DNA of 64,000 bases from Bacteroidales bacterium (GTDB taxonomy: Bacteria > Bacteroidota > Bacteroidia > Bacteroidales > VadinHA17), in the NCBI GenBank assembly GCA_020201035.1, contig JAIVHO010000031.1, positions 1 to 64,000 on the forward strand, in the 5' to 3' direction. Below the pieces are notes generated by a model, which saw only the letters and a list, made by a program, of their open reading frames with translations, was not told the origin of the DNA and did not search any database. The position numbers were made by a program, and so were the translations under genes. Below, piece by piece: positions 51,407 through 59,661 of this stretch (the stretch's first letter is position 1; every line of letters begins with the position of its first letter).

Positions 51407-53179
51407 ATGGATTACCTGACTAAAACAATAATAGTGATTTCCATACTGCTGGCTGCCTGCAGTGGTAACAATAAGAGTGTTCCGGAAATTACCACCGAGG
51501 ATCTCACCAGTCACATCACCTATCTGGCATCTGAGGAATTGCAGGGCCGGCTCCCGGGCAGTGACGGGGATATGGCAGCTACTGAATATTTCAGGGATCA
51601 GCTGGCCTCTTTTGGCTTTACACCTGTCACCGGAGATGGATTTCAGGAGTTTGAAGTAGCGGCGAACGTGGTTGCCGGTGATAATAATTCAATGGAGATA
51701 AATGGAACTCCATTTACGGAGGGTGCTGATTTTGCACCGGTTGGATTCAGTGGCGACGGATTTGCTGAGTCTGAGGTTATATTTGCCGGTTATGGGTTTG
51801 ACTTTCAACATGATGAAATTACCTGGAATGACTATTCAGATATAGATGTGGAGGGGAAATGGGTATTGATTTTAAGAGCTGACCCGGAAGTTGAAAACAG
51901 TATGAGTCTGTTTACGGATTTTAGTGCCAACCGCTATAAATGTATGGTTGCTGCCGATAAAGGTGCTGCCGGAGTTCTCCTTGTATCGGGTGTGAAGTAT
52001 GACTCAGGGGATCAGTTTGAAAAACTTTCACGGGGAGAGTTTCCGGTTCCTGTACCCGTATTGAGGGTAAAGAGAGAGCTGACAAACACTATTCTCGAAA
52101 AGAGCGGTTTCACTGTTGAAGAGCTGGAAGAGAAACTTAACAGCAGCCGTATGCCGGTATCATTCAATACAGAAACAGTGCTTAAGGCATCGGCGGATAT
52201 TGATCAGGAGATGATAACTACCAGAAATGTTATCATGCAACTGAAAGGAGAGAACCCTGCTCTGGCCGGTGAATATGTAATAGTTGGAGCGCATATTGAT
52301 CACCTTGGTACCGGAGGAGCCTCAAGTCGCAGACCGGATAGTGTGGCAGTACACTACGGTGCCGATGATAATGCCTCCGGTATTGCCGCCATTCTGGAGA
52401 TTGCAGAATATATTGCCACACAGAAAAAAAACAGTCGTACAATCATTGTGGCAGCTTTTGCCGCTGAAGAGATGGGACTACTCGGATCAAAGTATATGGC
52501 GGATAATCTTCCTGTTACACCCTTATCCGTAAATGCAATGATCAATCTTGATATGGTTGGAAGACTTAAAGAGAGCAGGGAACTTCAGGCCGGAGGAGCC
52601 GGCACGTCTCCCTCATTCCGTGAGATTATTTACCGGAATATTGATACACTCTCATTCGCTCTTGCCATCACCGATGAGGGATACGGGCCATCTGACCACT
52701 CCTCATTTTACGGAAAGGATATCCCTGTGCTATACTTCTCCACTGGTGCACATCCCGATTACCACACTCCCTATGATTCTCCCGACAAAATAAATTACAG
52801 AGGACTTGAGGAGATCTCAACCTCACTGGCCGGATTAATCATTGATCTGGCAGGTACCGGAGACAAACTTGCATTTACAGAGGCCGGACCAAAACAGGGG
52901 GTCAGCAGGGGAACCAGAATGAAAGGGGTTACACTTGGTATTATGCCCGATTTTGCCGGAAACGTTAAAAACGGACTGAGAGCTGACTTTGTAACCCCGG
53001 ACAGACCGGCTGCTCTTGGAGGTATGATAAACGGGGATATTATAAAATCTATCAATGGAATGAAAATCAACAATATTGAAGATTATATGTTCAGGCTATC
53101 CAGCCTGGAGAACGGGGAAACCATTACAGTTGAGGTAGAACGGAACGGTGAAAATCTTGTACTGCTTGTCACCCTTTAA
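51407..53179 (+). CDS. M28 aminopeptidase lipoprotein with PA and PDZ domains
   Basis: From the ATG at 51407 the product is 590 residues with a lipoprotein signal (ISILLAACSG, Cys near residue 15). A PA-like lid occupies roughly residues 90-240. The M28 zinc site reads VGAHIDHLG, YGADDNASGIAAILEIAEYI, AFAAEEMGLLGSKY, NLDMVGRL and a final His in YHTPYDSPDKINY. A C-terminal PDZ domain (GRTRMKGVTLGIMPDF... AALGGMINGDIIKSINGMKI) could bind substrate tails. It should trim peptides in the periplasm or at the surface. Confidence 0.92.
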   Translation: MDYLTKTIIVISILLAACSGNNKSVPEITTEDLTSHITYLASEELQGRLPGSDGDMAATEYFRDQLASFGFTPVTGDGFQEFEVAANVVAGDNNSMEINGTPFTEGADFAPVGFSGDGFAESEVIFAGYGFDFQHDEITWNDYSDIDVEGKWVLILRADPEVENSMSLFTDFSANRYKCMVAADKGAAGVLLVSGVKYDSGDQFEKLSRGEFPVPVPVLRVKRELTNTILEKSGFTVEELEEKLNSSRMPVSFNTETVLKASADIDQEMITTRNVIMQLKGENPALAGEYVIVGAHIDHLGTGGASSRRPDSVAVHYGADDNASGIAAILEIAEYIATQKKNSRTIIVAAFAAEEMGLLGSKYMADNLPVTPLSVNAMINLDMVGRLKESRELQAGGAGTSPSFREIIYRNIDTLSFALAITDEGYGPSDHSSFYGKDIPVLYFSTGAHPDYHTPYDSPDKINYRGLEEISTSLAGLIIDLAGTGDKLAFTEAGPKQGVSRGTRMKGVTLGIMPDFAGNVKNGLRADFVTPDRPAALGGMINGDIIKSINGMKINNIEDYMFRLSSLENGETITVEVERNGENLVLLVTL

Positions 53180-53377
53180 AACTGCCTTAATTAATCTTAT
53201 ATCTGAGTAGCAAAACCAGACACCAAATAATATAAAAATGAAACGAACATGATATTTTTTAAGCATAAATATCACAAAAGAATATGTTTAAAAAATATTA
53301 TGCGATAGCGAAGCGGTTCCATTCGTTCTCAAATTTTTAATTAACTTCTTATTAGATGATTACAAAATTTTAAACGC

Positions 53378-54262
53378 ATGAAGAAGAGTTTATACTGGAT
53401 CCTTGCCATCATTATAACCCTGTCGGCTGCCTATTACCAGCGGAAAACCGGTCCAACTTATCCAAAATCCATTGAGATTACAGTCAACGGAACAGCATAT
53501 TCGGTCAAGCTGGTGAGAAGTATAGAGATTGGAAGCGGGACTGCCGTTAAACTTGGAATAAAAGATACAACAATCAGTGCCGCCATCTTTTACAAAAGGT
53601 TTAAGACAGACGATCAGTATACGCCGGTGCAATTCAGGTATGAAAAGAGGCCCGTTGATTCCTTCATAATGAATAAGATCTTTGGCATATACAATGAAGA
53701 GGGATGGTTTGCCACACTTCCGGAGCAGCCACCGGCAGGAAAACTACAGTACTGGTTTGAGATCAATGACAGAAGCGGCAGATCAGAATATCTTGAAAAC
53801 AATCCGATAGTTATCAGGTACAAGGGGGCTGTGCCTCCGGGGATCCTTACACCCCATATCCTTTTTATGTTTGCTGCCATGCTGCTTTCAACCCTTACAG
53901 GACTTATGGCTCTTGGCAGAAACAGGTCGTATCGAAAATATGGTATTATGACATGGATACTTCTCCTTGCCGGGGGAATGGTACTCGGCCCAATGGTTCA
54001 GTATAATGCCTTTGGAGAGTACTGGACAGGAGTTCCATTGGGATGGGATCTTACTGATAACAAGACGCTTATAGCAGTAATTTTCTGGACAATAGCTGTA
54101 GGTATGAATTTGAAGAGAGAACGCAGAGGTTATACCATTCTCGCAGCAATTGTTCTTCTGCTTATATATTCAATTCCTCACTCTATGTTTGGTTCCGAAT
54201 TGGATTACTCGAGTGGTGAAGTAGTGCAGGGAATAATTTTATCTCCCTTTATGTATCATTAA
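53378..54262 (+). CDS. Uncharacterised membrane protein
   Basis: I do not recognise the family. The 294-residue product has an N-terminal hydrophobic segment (residues 5-18), a soluble region of about 135 residues with beta-strand character (KSIEITVNGTAYSVKL, EGWFATLPEQPPAGKLQYWFEIND), and four more likely membrane helices (near 155-178, 186-206, 222-240 and 248-266). The middle part could be a periplasmic immunoglobulin-like domain. It lies 115 bases before an ECF sigma factor gene on the same strand. Confidence 0.65.
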   Translation: MKKSLYWILAIIITLSAAYYQRKTGPTYPKSIEITVNGTAYSVKLVRSIEIGSGTAVKLGIKDTTISAAIFYKRFKTDDQYTPVQFRYEKRPVDSFIMNKIFGIYNEEGWFATLPEQPPAGKLQYWFEINDRSGRSEYLENNPIVIRYKGAVPPGILTPHILFMFAAMLLSTLTGLMALGRNRSYRKYGIMTWILLLAGGMVLGPMVQYNAFGEYWTGVPLGWDLTDNKTLIAVIFWTIAVGMNLKRERRGYTILAAIVLLLIYSIPHSMFGSELDYSSGEVVQGIILSPFMYH

Positions 54263-54376
54263 GTCATTTTTTATAACTTGATGCAGCACTTCCGCTTTTC
54301 GTGAGTCATTAAATCGAAAAGTATATGATAAAAGGTGGGTGCAGCATTACATATTATTGAAACAACCATACGCAAG

Positions 54377-54943
54377 ATGGGCGATTCAGAAGCGGCATAC
54401 CGCAATATACACCAGAACCTGATCGACGGCTGCAAAGCCGGAGATCAAAAAGCACAGTTCCAGATATACAAGCTTTATTATAAGGCAATGTATAATACCA
54501 GTCTGCGAATTGTGGGAGACACCATGGAGGCGGAGGACATTATGCAGGAAGCATTCCTTTCAGCCTTTGAGAAGATAAATACCTACTCCGGAACGGTCAG
54601 CTTCGGAGCCTGGCTTAAAAGGATAGTGATCAACCGGTCACTGGATGCTGTAAACCGACAGAAAGCGATCTTTGAAGATATTGAAAAGCATCATGAACTT
54701 AAATCGGTACCCGAAGATAATAACGGTGATTTTGAGGATTTTGACTTAAAAATTGAGGCAGTAAAATCTGCAATTAACAGGTTGCCCGACGGATACCGTA
54801 TAATTCTTTCACTCTACCTGCTGGAAGGATATGATCATGATGAGATTAGCGAAATACTCTCCATAACAAGCAGTACATCAAGAAGCCAGCTTTCGAGAGC
54901 TAAACAGAAACTGGTCAGTGAACTGGAATATTACAGGAATTGA
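54377..54943 (+). CDS. ECF-type RNA polymerase sigma factor
   Basis: From the ATG at 54377 the protein is 188 residues; a GTG at 54335 would add 14. Sigma region 2 is clear (LIDGCKAGDQKAQFQIYKLYYKAMYNTSLRIVGDTMEAEDIMQEAFLSAFEKI), followed by region 4 with a helix-turn-helix (INRLPDGYRIILSLYLLEGYDHDEISEILSITSSTSRSQLSRAKQKL). It recruits RNA polymerase to a small regulon. Downstream are an anti-sigma-like membrane protein and a DUF4097 protein, separated from it by an 8-bp repeat array. Confidence 0.93.
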   Translation: MGDSEAAYRNIHQNLIDGCKAGDQKAQFQIYKLYYKAMYNTSLRIVGDTMEAEDIMQEAFLSAFEKINTYSGTVSFGAWLKRIVINRSLDAVNRQKAIFEDIEKHHELKSVPEDNNGDFEDFDLKIEAVKSAINRLPDGYRIILSLYLLEGYDHDEISEILSITSSTSRSQLSRAKQKLVSELEYYRN

Positions 54944-55007
54944 AAAATGAGAGTAGCAGTATAAAAAAATATAGAGTAGCAACATACAGGATTAATAGGG
55001 TAATAAG

Positions 55008-55311
55008 CAGAACAACAGATAAGCAGAATAACAGATAAACAGAACAACAGGATAACAGACCAGCAGAACAACAGACAAGCAGAATAACAGACCAGCAGAA
55101 CAACAGAACAACAGAACAGCAGAATAACAGAACAACAGACCAGCAGAATAACAGAATAACAGACCAGCAGAACAACAGAATAACAGACCAGCAGAACAAC
55201 AGAACAACAGAACAGCAGGATAACAGAACAACAGAACAGCAGAATAACAGAATAACAGACCAGCAGAATAACAGAATAACAGACCAGCAGAATAACAGAA
55301 TAATAGAATAA
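55008..55311. repeat. 8-bp tandem repeat, 38 units
   Basis: Exactly 304 bp of octamers in register. Most units are CAGAACAA, CAGAATAA, CAGACCAG or CAGAACAG; rarer ones are CAGGATAA, CAGATAAG, CAGATAAA and CAGACAAG, and the last is TAGAATAA. The array lies between the sigma factor and its anti-sigma-like gene. The minus strand is open in more than one frame, but only because the repeat lacks stops on that strand; the products are meaningless Leu/Cys/Ser/Phe repeats. Confidence 0.97.
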
Positions 55312-55366
55312 AAATATAACAGGATAAAAAAGGAACGGTATAAGATAAGAGAAATATGTCAGGAAT

Positions 55367-55933
55367 ATGAAAACGATAGATGAATATATAAGGGAAAACA
55401 GGGATCATTTCGACGGCACAGAGCCGCCGGCTGGTCACTTTAAACGCTTCCAGGCCCGGTTAGAGGCACAGGCAGTAATCCTTCCCCAGAGGGTAAGGGT
55501 TCTCCCGTACCTGTTGAGGGCCGCTGCTGTGGCCATCCTGGTCACACTCTCTTCATTGTGGACATGGGAACATGTTTTGAGCCCCGGTGCGGGAAAGATG
55601 ACATTAAGTGATGTCTCACCCGAGTACCGCCAGGTGGAAACATATTATGTTCAGCAGGTTAACCTGATGGAAGAAGAGATCATGGAAATCCCCATGGGGA
55701 ATGACCCCGTCCAGAAAGAGATGCTGATTGAGGAATTAAAAAATATGGATGCAGCTTACAGTGAACTGCAGACAGACCTCAATGCAAATCCTCAGGATGA
55801 GAGAGTCATTAATGCTATGATTGAACACTACCAGAGAAAGGTTGAGGTGATGAACTATATCCTGTCACAATTGAAGCAGGTAAATAATAATAATCAATTA
55901 AATGAGACAAATGATGAAACGGTCAGGTTGTAA
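55367..55933 (+). CDS. Anti-sigma factor-like membrane protein
   Basis: The 188-residue product starts with a short cytoplasmic segment (about residues 1-45), has one transmembrane helix (LRAAAVAILVTLSSLWTWEHVL, about residues 48-70) and a helical external part ending in Asn/Gln/Glu-rich sequence. This is the usual plan of Bacteroidota proteins encoded between an ECF sigma factor and a DUF4097 protein. No zinc-finger anti-sigma motif (HxxxCxxC) is visible. It overlaps the next gene by about 20-30 bases. Confidence 0.7.
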   Translation: MKTIDEYIRENRDHFDGTEPPAGHFKRFQARLEAQAVILPQRVRVLPYLLRAAAVAILVTLSSLWTWEHVLSPGAGKMTLSDVSPEYRQVETYYVQQVNLMEEEIMEIPMGNDPVQKEMLIEELKNMDAAYSELQTDLNANPQDERVINAMIEHYQRKVEVMNYILSQLKQVNNNNQLNETNDETVRL

Positions 55934-56996
55934 AACACTTTTCGGGTTGTTGATCTTTCAGGCATTCCTCCTGCTCCCGGCCAGTAGTTTCGGGGTTGAA
56001 GTAAAAAAAGAGTTCAGCAAGGAGTTTGACAGTGCAGGTAAGGAATTATTGAAAATTGACAACCGATTCGGTGATGTTACGGTAACAACATGGAACCAGA
56101 AAAAGGTATCCATTGAAGTACTGGTTACCATTGATCATCCCGATCAGACAAGGGCGGAGGGATATCTTTCTATGATAGATGTTCTTTTTACAGATAATGA
56201 TAACACCATTGGAGCCGAGACCGTTATTGACAGTAAGTTTTCCTTCAGGGGACTGGGTAAAGACCGCAAATTCAGTATTGACTATGTGGTTAAAATGCCT
56301 GAGAATATGAACCTGAAAATGGAAAACAGGTATGGAAACGTAAATATTGAAAGGCTCTCAGGGCACGCTGATATAACGGTCAGATACGGATCCCTGTATG
56401 CCGGGTCACTGACAAGGGGCAACACCAAACCCCTTAACCGCCTAGTAGTTGCCTACGGACACGGTGAGATCAAGGAACTTGGATGGAGTGAACTGTACCT
56501 GAGGTATTGTTCAAGAGGCTTCACTGTTGGTAAGGCTGAAGCACTTCTGGTTGACAGCAGATACTCGGAACTCACAATAAACAGTGTTAGTTCGGTAGTA
56601 GCAGAAAGCAAATATGACAAGTTCAGGTTTGATGCAATCAGTAATCTGGTTGCTGAATCCGGATACACCTCCTTTAAGCTCGGAGAAGTATCGGGCAAGG
56701 TTGATGTTGAAACAACATATGGATCTTTTGATATCACCAGACTTAAGAAGGGATTTGAATCTGTTGATCTTAATACCAGGTACTGCTCAGCCAATATCGA
56801 TCTTGATGAGGAGACGAGTTACAGACTCAATGCAATGGTTGATTTCGGTAACATCAGCTATGATGACGATCGTGCCGAGATCCGTCGTGACATTAGGGAA
56901 AGTAACTCCAGAGAGGTTGAAGCCACTATAGGCAAAGGCAGTTCCCTGCCTGAAATTAAGGTTAGAATCAGTTTTGGCTCACTGAAAATATTCTGA
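55902..56996 (+). CDS. Exported DUF4097-type beta-helix protein
   Basis: The product has a signal peptide (LFGLLIFQAFLLLPASSFG). ATGs at 55902, 55911 and 55914 are all possible; the last gives the tidiest signal. The mature part is an all-beta protein with a unit of some 20-25 residues that keeps a Tyr/Phe followed by a small residue: NRYGNVNIE, VRYGSLYAG, VAYGHGEIK, LRYCSRGFT, SRYSELTIN, SKYDKFRFD, SGYTSFKLG, TTYGSFDIT, TRYCSANID. This fits the DUF4097/DUF2807 beta-helix adhesin-like family, often regulated by the neighbouring ECF sigma factor. Confidence 0.82.
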   Translation: MRQMMKRSGCKTLFGLLIFQAFLLLPASSFGVEVKKEFSKEFDSAGKELLKIDNRFGDVTVTTWNQKKVSIEVLVTIDHPDQTRAEGYLSMIDVLFTDNDNTIGAETVIDSKFSFRGLGKDRKFSIDYVVKMPENMNLKMENRYGNVNIERLSGHADITVRYGSLYAGSLTRGNTKPLNRLVVAYGHGEIKELGWSELYLRYCSRGFTVGKAEALLVDSRYSELTINSVSSVVAESKYDKFRFDAISNLVAESGYTSFKLGEVSGKVDVETTYGSFDITRLKKGFESVDLNTRYCSANIDLDEETSYRLNAMVDFGNISYDDDRAEIRRDIRESNSREVEATIGKGSSLPEIKVRISFGSLKIF

Positions 56997-57031
56997 CAAA
57001 ACGAAACCTTATATTATCATCATTAATAGAG

Positions 57032-57069
57032 TAGGAGGAAAATTAAATGGTTTTCCTCCTATTTTATTT
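57032..57069 (+). terminator. Terminator of the sigma/anti-sigma/DUF4097 operon
   Basis: Perfect 11-bp stem TAGGAGGAAAA (57032-57042) with TTTTCCTCCTA (57051-57061), followed by TTTTATTTT. Confidence 0.9.
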
Positions 57070-57175
57070 TCCGTCGTCTCAGATGGATAAAATCTATTGT
57101 CATACATTTTGTTTTTACTACCCACAGAAGATAGTCAATATTTTGACAAACAGGTATGTTAATCAAGGTTCCATA

Positions 57176-59656
57176 TCAAATATCAAGGTCTATAACGGTA
57201 ATCCCTGTGCCACCTGATTCAAGGTGTTCATCCCTGAATTTTCTGACTACAGGGAGTGTTGCCAGATACTCCCTGATTACAGAACGCAATATGCCATCAC
57301 CTTTTCCATGCAGCACCCTGACAGTGGGATACTGAACAACTGCGGCATCATCCACAAGCTTTCGCACGACCTCAATTGCCTCCTCTGCCCTCATTCCTCT
57401 CACATCCCTCTCCGGCTTAAAACTCAGTTTTCGTCCGCTAAGACCTGGATCAGACCTTATAAATCTGCCCCTTACCGGCTTCACTGCCTTTATTTCATCA
57501 TGGGTAAGCTTTTTTATGCCGGAGATATCCACCGTAACAATCATATTATCTGTTTCAACGGTAACTTTTTTCCCTTCAATCCTTACTATCTTACCTGTTG
57601 TATTTGTACCTTCAATCCTGACAATATCCTCTGGTCCCGGAGGAGTTATTCCGGATGTTTTACCTCCTTTTACCTGTGTAGCCTGTCTGCTGCTTTTGCC
57701 CCGTGACCGGGGATCGTATTGTTTTCCCTTTTCTGACATCCCGGCCTTATGACCGCTCCCGGTTTCTGCCAGAGCTCCTCCTGCTTCATTATCCGCACCC
57801 TGGTTCCGTAGTGAAAGAACTTCATTTTTAAACTCTTCAAGGTGCCTGCGTACCTCACGTGTTCTCTTCTTCTCTGCTTCCGACTCCCTTATCTCCCTGA
57901 TAGTGTTTTCTATCCTCCTGTTTGTCTCACCAAGCAGTGTTTCAGCTTCCTCCCTTGCCTTCTCCACAATACGGCGTCTCTCAGCCTTTATCTCTGACAT
58001 CTGCTCCTCATACCGGTCAATGGTCTCCTGAAGTTTATTATTCCTTATCCTTATCTCCTGACGCTTATTTTCCCAGTACCTTTTATCCCTAAGCAGATCC
58101 TTAAGATGCCTGTCAAAATCAACATTCTCCTCTCCTACCCTTGCAGCGGCATCATCCAGAATAGGTCCGGGCAAACCAATCTTACGTGCAATCTCAAAGG
58201 CAAATGAGCTCCCGGGCCTGCCTGTTTCAAGCCTGAAAAGGGGTTGCATAAGGTGGGTATCATACAGCATTGCACCATTCACGGCTCCATCCAGCGATGA
58301 AGCAAGATGCTTCAGGTTGGTATAATGAGTTGTTATTACACCATATACACCCCTGCTGTTAAGTGCTACCAGTATTGCCTCGGCGATGGCACCTCCCAGC
58401 ATTGGCTCTGTGCCTGCACCAAATTCATCAATCAGCACAAGTGTATCCGGACCGGCCTGCCGCATAAAGTATTTCATATTAAGCAGGTGTGAACTGTATG
58501 TACTCAAATCATTATCAATACTCTGATCATCACCAATATCAATAAAGAGGGAGCTGAATATTCCGCTTGATGAATTCTCCGAGAGAGGGACTGTGTAACC
58601 CGACTGAAGCATATACTGTATAAGTGCCACACTCTTCAGACATACTGACTTACCCCCAGCATTAGGACCTGAAATTAGAATTATCCTTGTCGCAACGTCC
58701 AGCGTAACATCCAGCGGCACAACACTTTTATCGGATCGTGACAAATATGAGAGGTAAAGAAGGGGGTGGCGTGCCTCCTTCCAGTCGATACCGGGCTCCT
58801 TATTCAGCCGGGGCCTTACACATTTCAGGCGATTGCAGAGCAGGGCCTTTGCCCTGATATAATCTATCTGTGCCATAATGGCGAAGTTGACTTTCAGATC
58901 ATCCAGAACAGGCCTGATATCAGCCGCAAATGCTGAAAGGATCTTAATTATCTCCCTCTTTTCCTGATGTTCAAGATCGGACAGTCTGTTATTTAGTGCA
59001 ACAACCTCCGCCGGTTCCACAAAGATTGTTTTGCCGCTCGCCGACTGGTCATGAATAAGGCCGCTGATCTTATTACGCTGTGGGGCCGAAACAGGGATCA
59101 CCCCTCTTCCGTTTCTTACCGAGACCAGTGTCTCCCGGTCAACAATACCGTCGGTCTGAGCTTTCCGAAGAACGGATGTCAGCTTTCTGGATACCGAAGC
59201 AGAGACAGTTCTTATCTCACCTCTTACCGATGCAAGGCCGGGAGAGGCGTTGTCACGTATGATTCCTTCATCTGTAATAATCATGTCTATACGCTCAAAA
59301 AGCCACTTAGGAAGAACCAGCCCTGACACTATCTCTTTCAGATTTACAGGATTAAGAACGGCAGGAGACAGCGTGATGAAATATCTCTCCACAGCTTTTT
59401 GGGTCAGGAGTGACCTCTTTAGATTAAATATCTCCGCCGGTTCAGGCCATGCTCCTTCAATCCCCAGTTTATCAAGCAGATAGTTAAGATCGTAATAATG
59501 GTCTGCCGGGAAAGGGGTGTCATGGTTCAGGATAGCCTGAAATTCTGATGTTTGACCCAGTAATGAAGAGATTACACTGTGATCAACAGTAAAACTGTTA
59601 ATACCGGCCAGCAATAAGGTTAATTTTGATTTCAATAAATTTAATCCTAAACACAC
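57176..59656 (-). CDS. mutS2: MutS2 family ATPase/endonuclease, N-terminus shortened
   Basis: The protein has the MutS ATPase (Walker A ISGPNAGGKSVCLKS, Walker B LVLIDEFGAGTEP, ITTHYTNLKHLA), a coiled coil (about residues 510-610), a KOW-like beta region and a C-terminal Smr nuclease domain (DVRGMRAEEAIEVV, LHGKGDGILRSVI). MutS2 acts in recombination control and on stalled ribosomes. The frame is closed by a TAG just upstream of a GTG at 59656, and no ATG precedes the LGQTSEF block. About 15-20 residues of the usual start are missing or altered. Confidence 0.9.
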   Translation of the reverse strand: MCLGLNLLKSKLTLLLAGINSFTVDHSVISSLLGQTSEFQAILNHDTPFPADHYYDLNYLLDKLGIEGAWPEPAEIFNLKRSLLTQKAVERYFITLSPAVLNPVNLKEIVSGLVLPKWLFERIDMIITDEGIIRDNASPGLASVRGEIRTVSASVSRKLTSVLRKAQTDGIVDRETLVSVRNGRGVIPVSAPQRNKISGLIHDQSASGKTIFVEPAEVVALNNRLSDLEHQEKREIIKILSAFAADIRPVLDDLKVNFAIMAQIDYIRAKALLCNRLKCVRPRLNKEPGIDWKEARHPLLYLSYLSRSDKSVVPLDVTLDVATRIILISGPNAGGKSVCLKSVALIQYMLQSGYTVPLSENSSSGIFSSLFIDIGDDQSIDNDLSTYSSHLLNMKYFMRQAGPDTLVLIDEFGAGTEPMLGGAIAEAILVALNSRGVYGVITTHYTNLKHLASSLDGAVNGAMLYDTHLMQPLFRLETGRPGSSFAFEIARKIGLPGPILDDAAARVGEENVDFDRHLKDLLRDKRYWENKRQEIRIRNNKLQETIDRYEEQMSEIKAERRRIVEKAREEAETLLGETNRRIENTIREIRESEAEKKRTREVRRHLEEFKNEVLSLRNQGADNEAGGALAETGSGHKAGMSEKGKQYDPRSRGKSSRQATQVKGGKTSGITPPGPEDIVRIEGTNTTGKIVRIEGKKVTVETDNMIVTVDISGIKKLTHDEIKAVKPVRGRFIRSDPGLSGRKLSFKPERDVRGMRAEEAIEVVRKLVDDAAVVQYPTVRVLHGKGDGILRSVIREYLATLPVVRKFRDEHLESGGTGITVIDLDI

Positions 59657-59661
59657 AGACT

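Noticed and set aside
54915-55438. Open minus-strand frames of 94 and 148 codons with Leu/Phe/Cys/Ser/Tyr repeats
   Set aside because: They are a by-product of the 8-bp repeat, which lacks stops on that strand in some frames. They have no start signal and no family resemblance.
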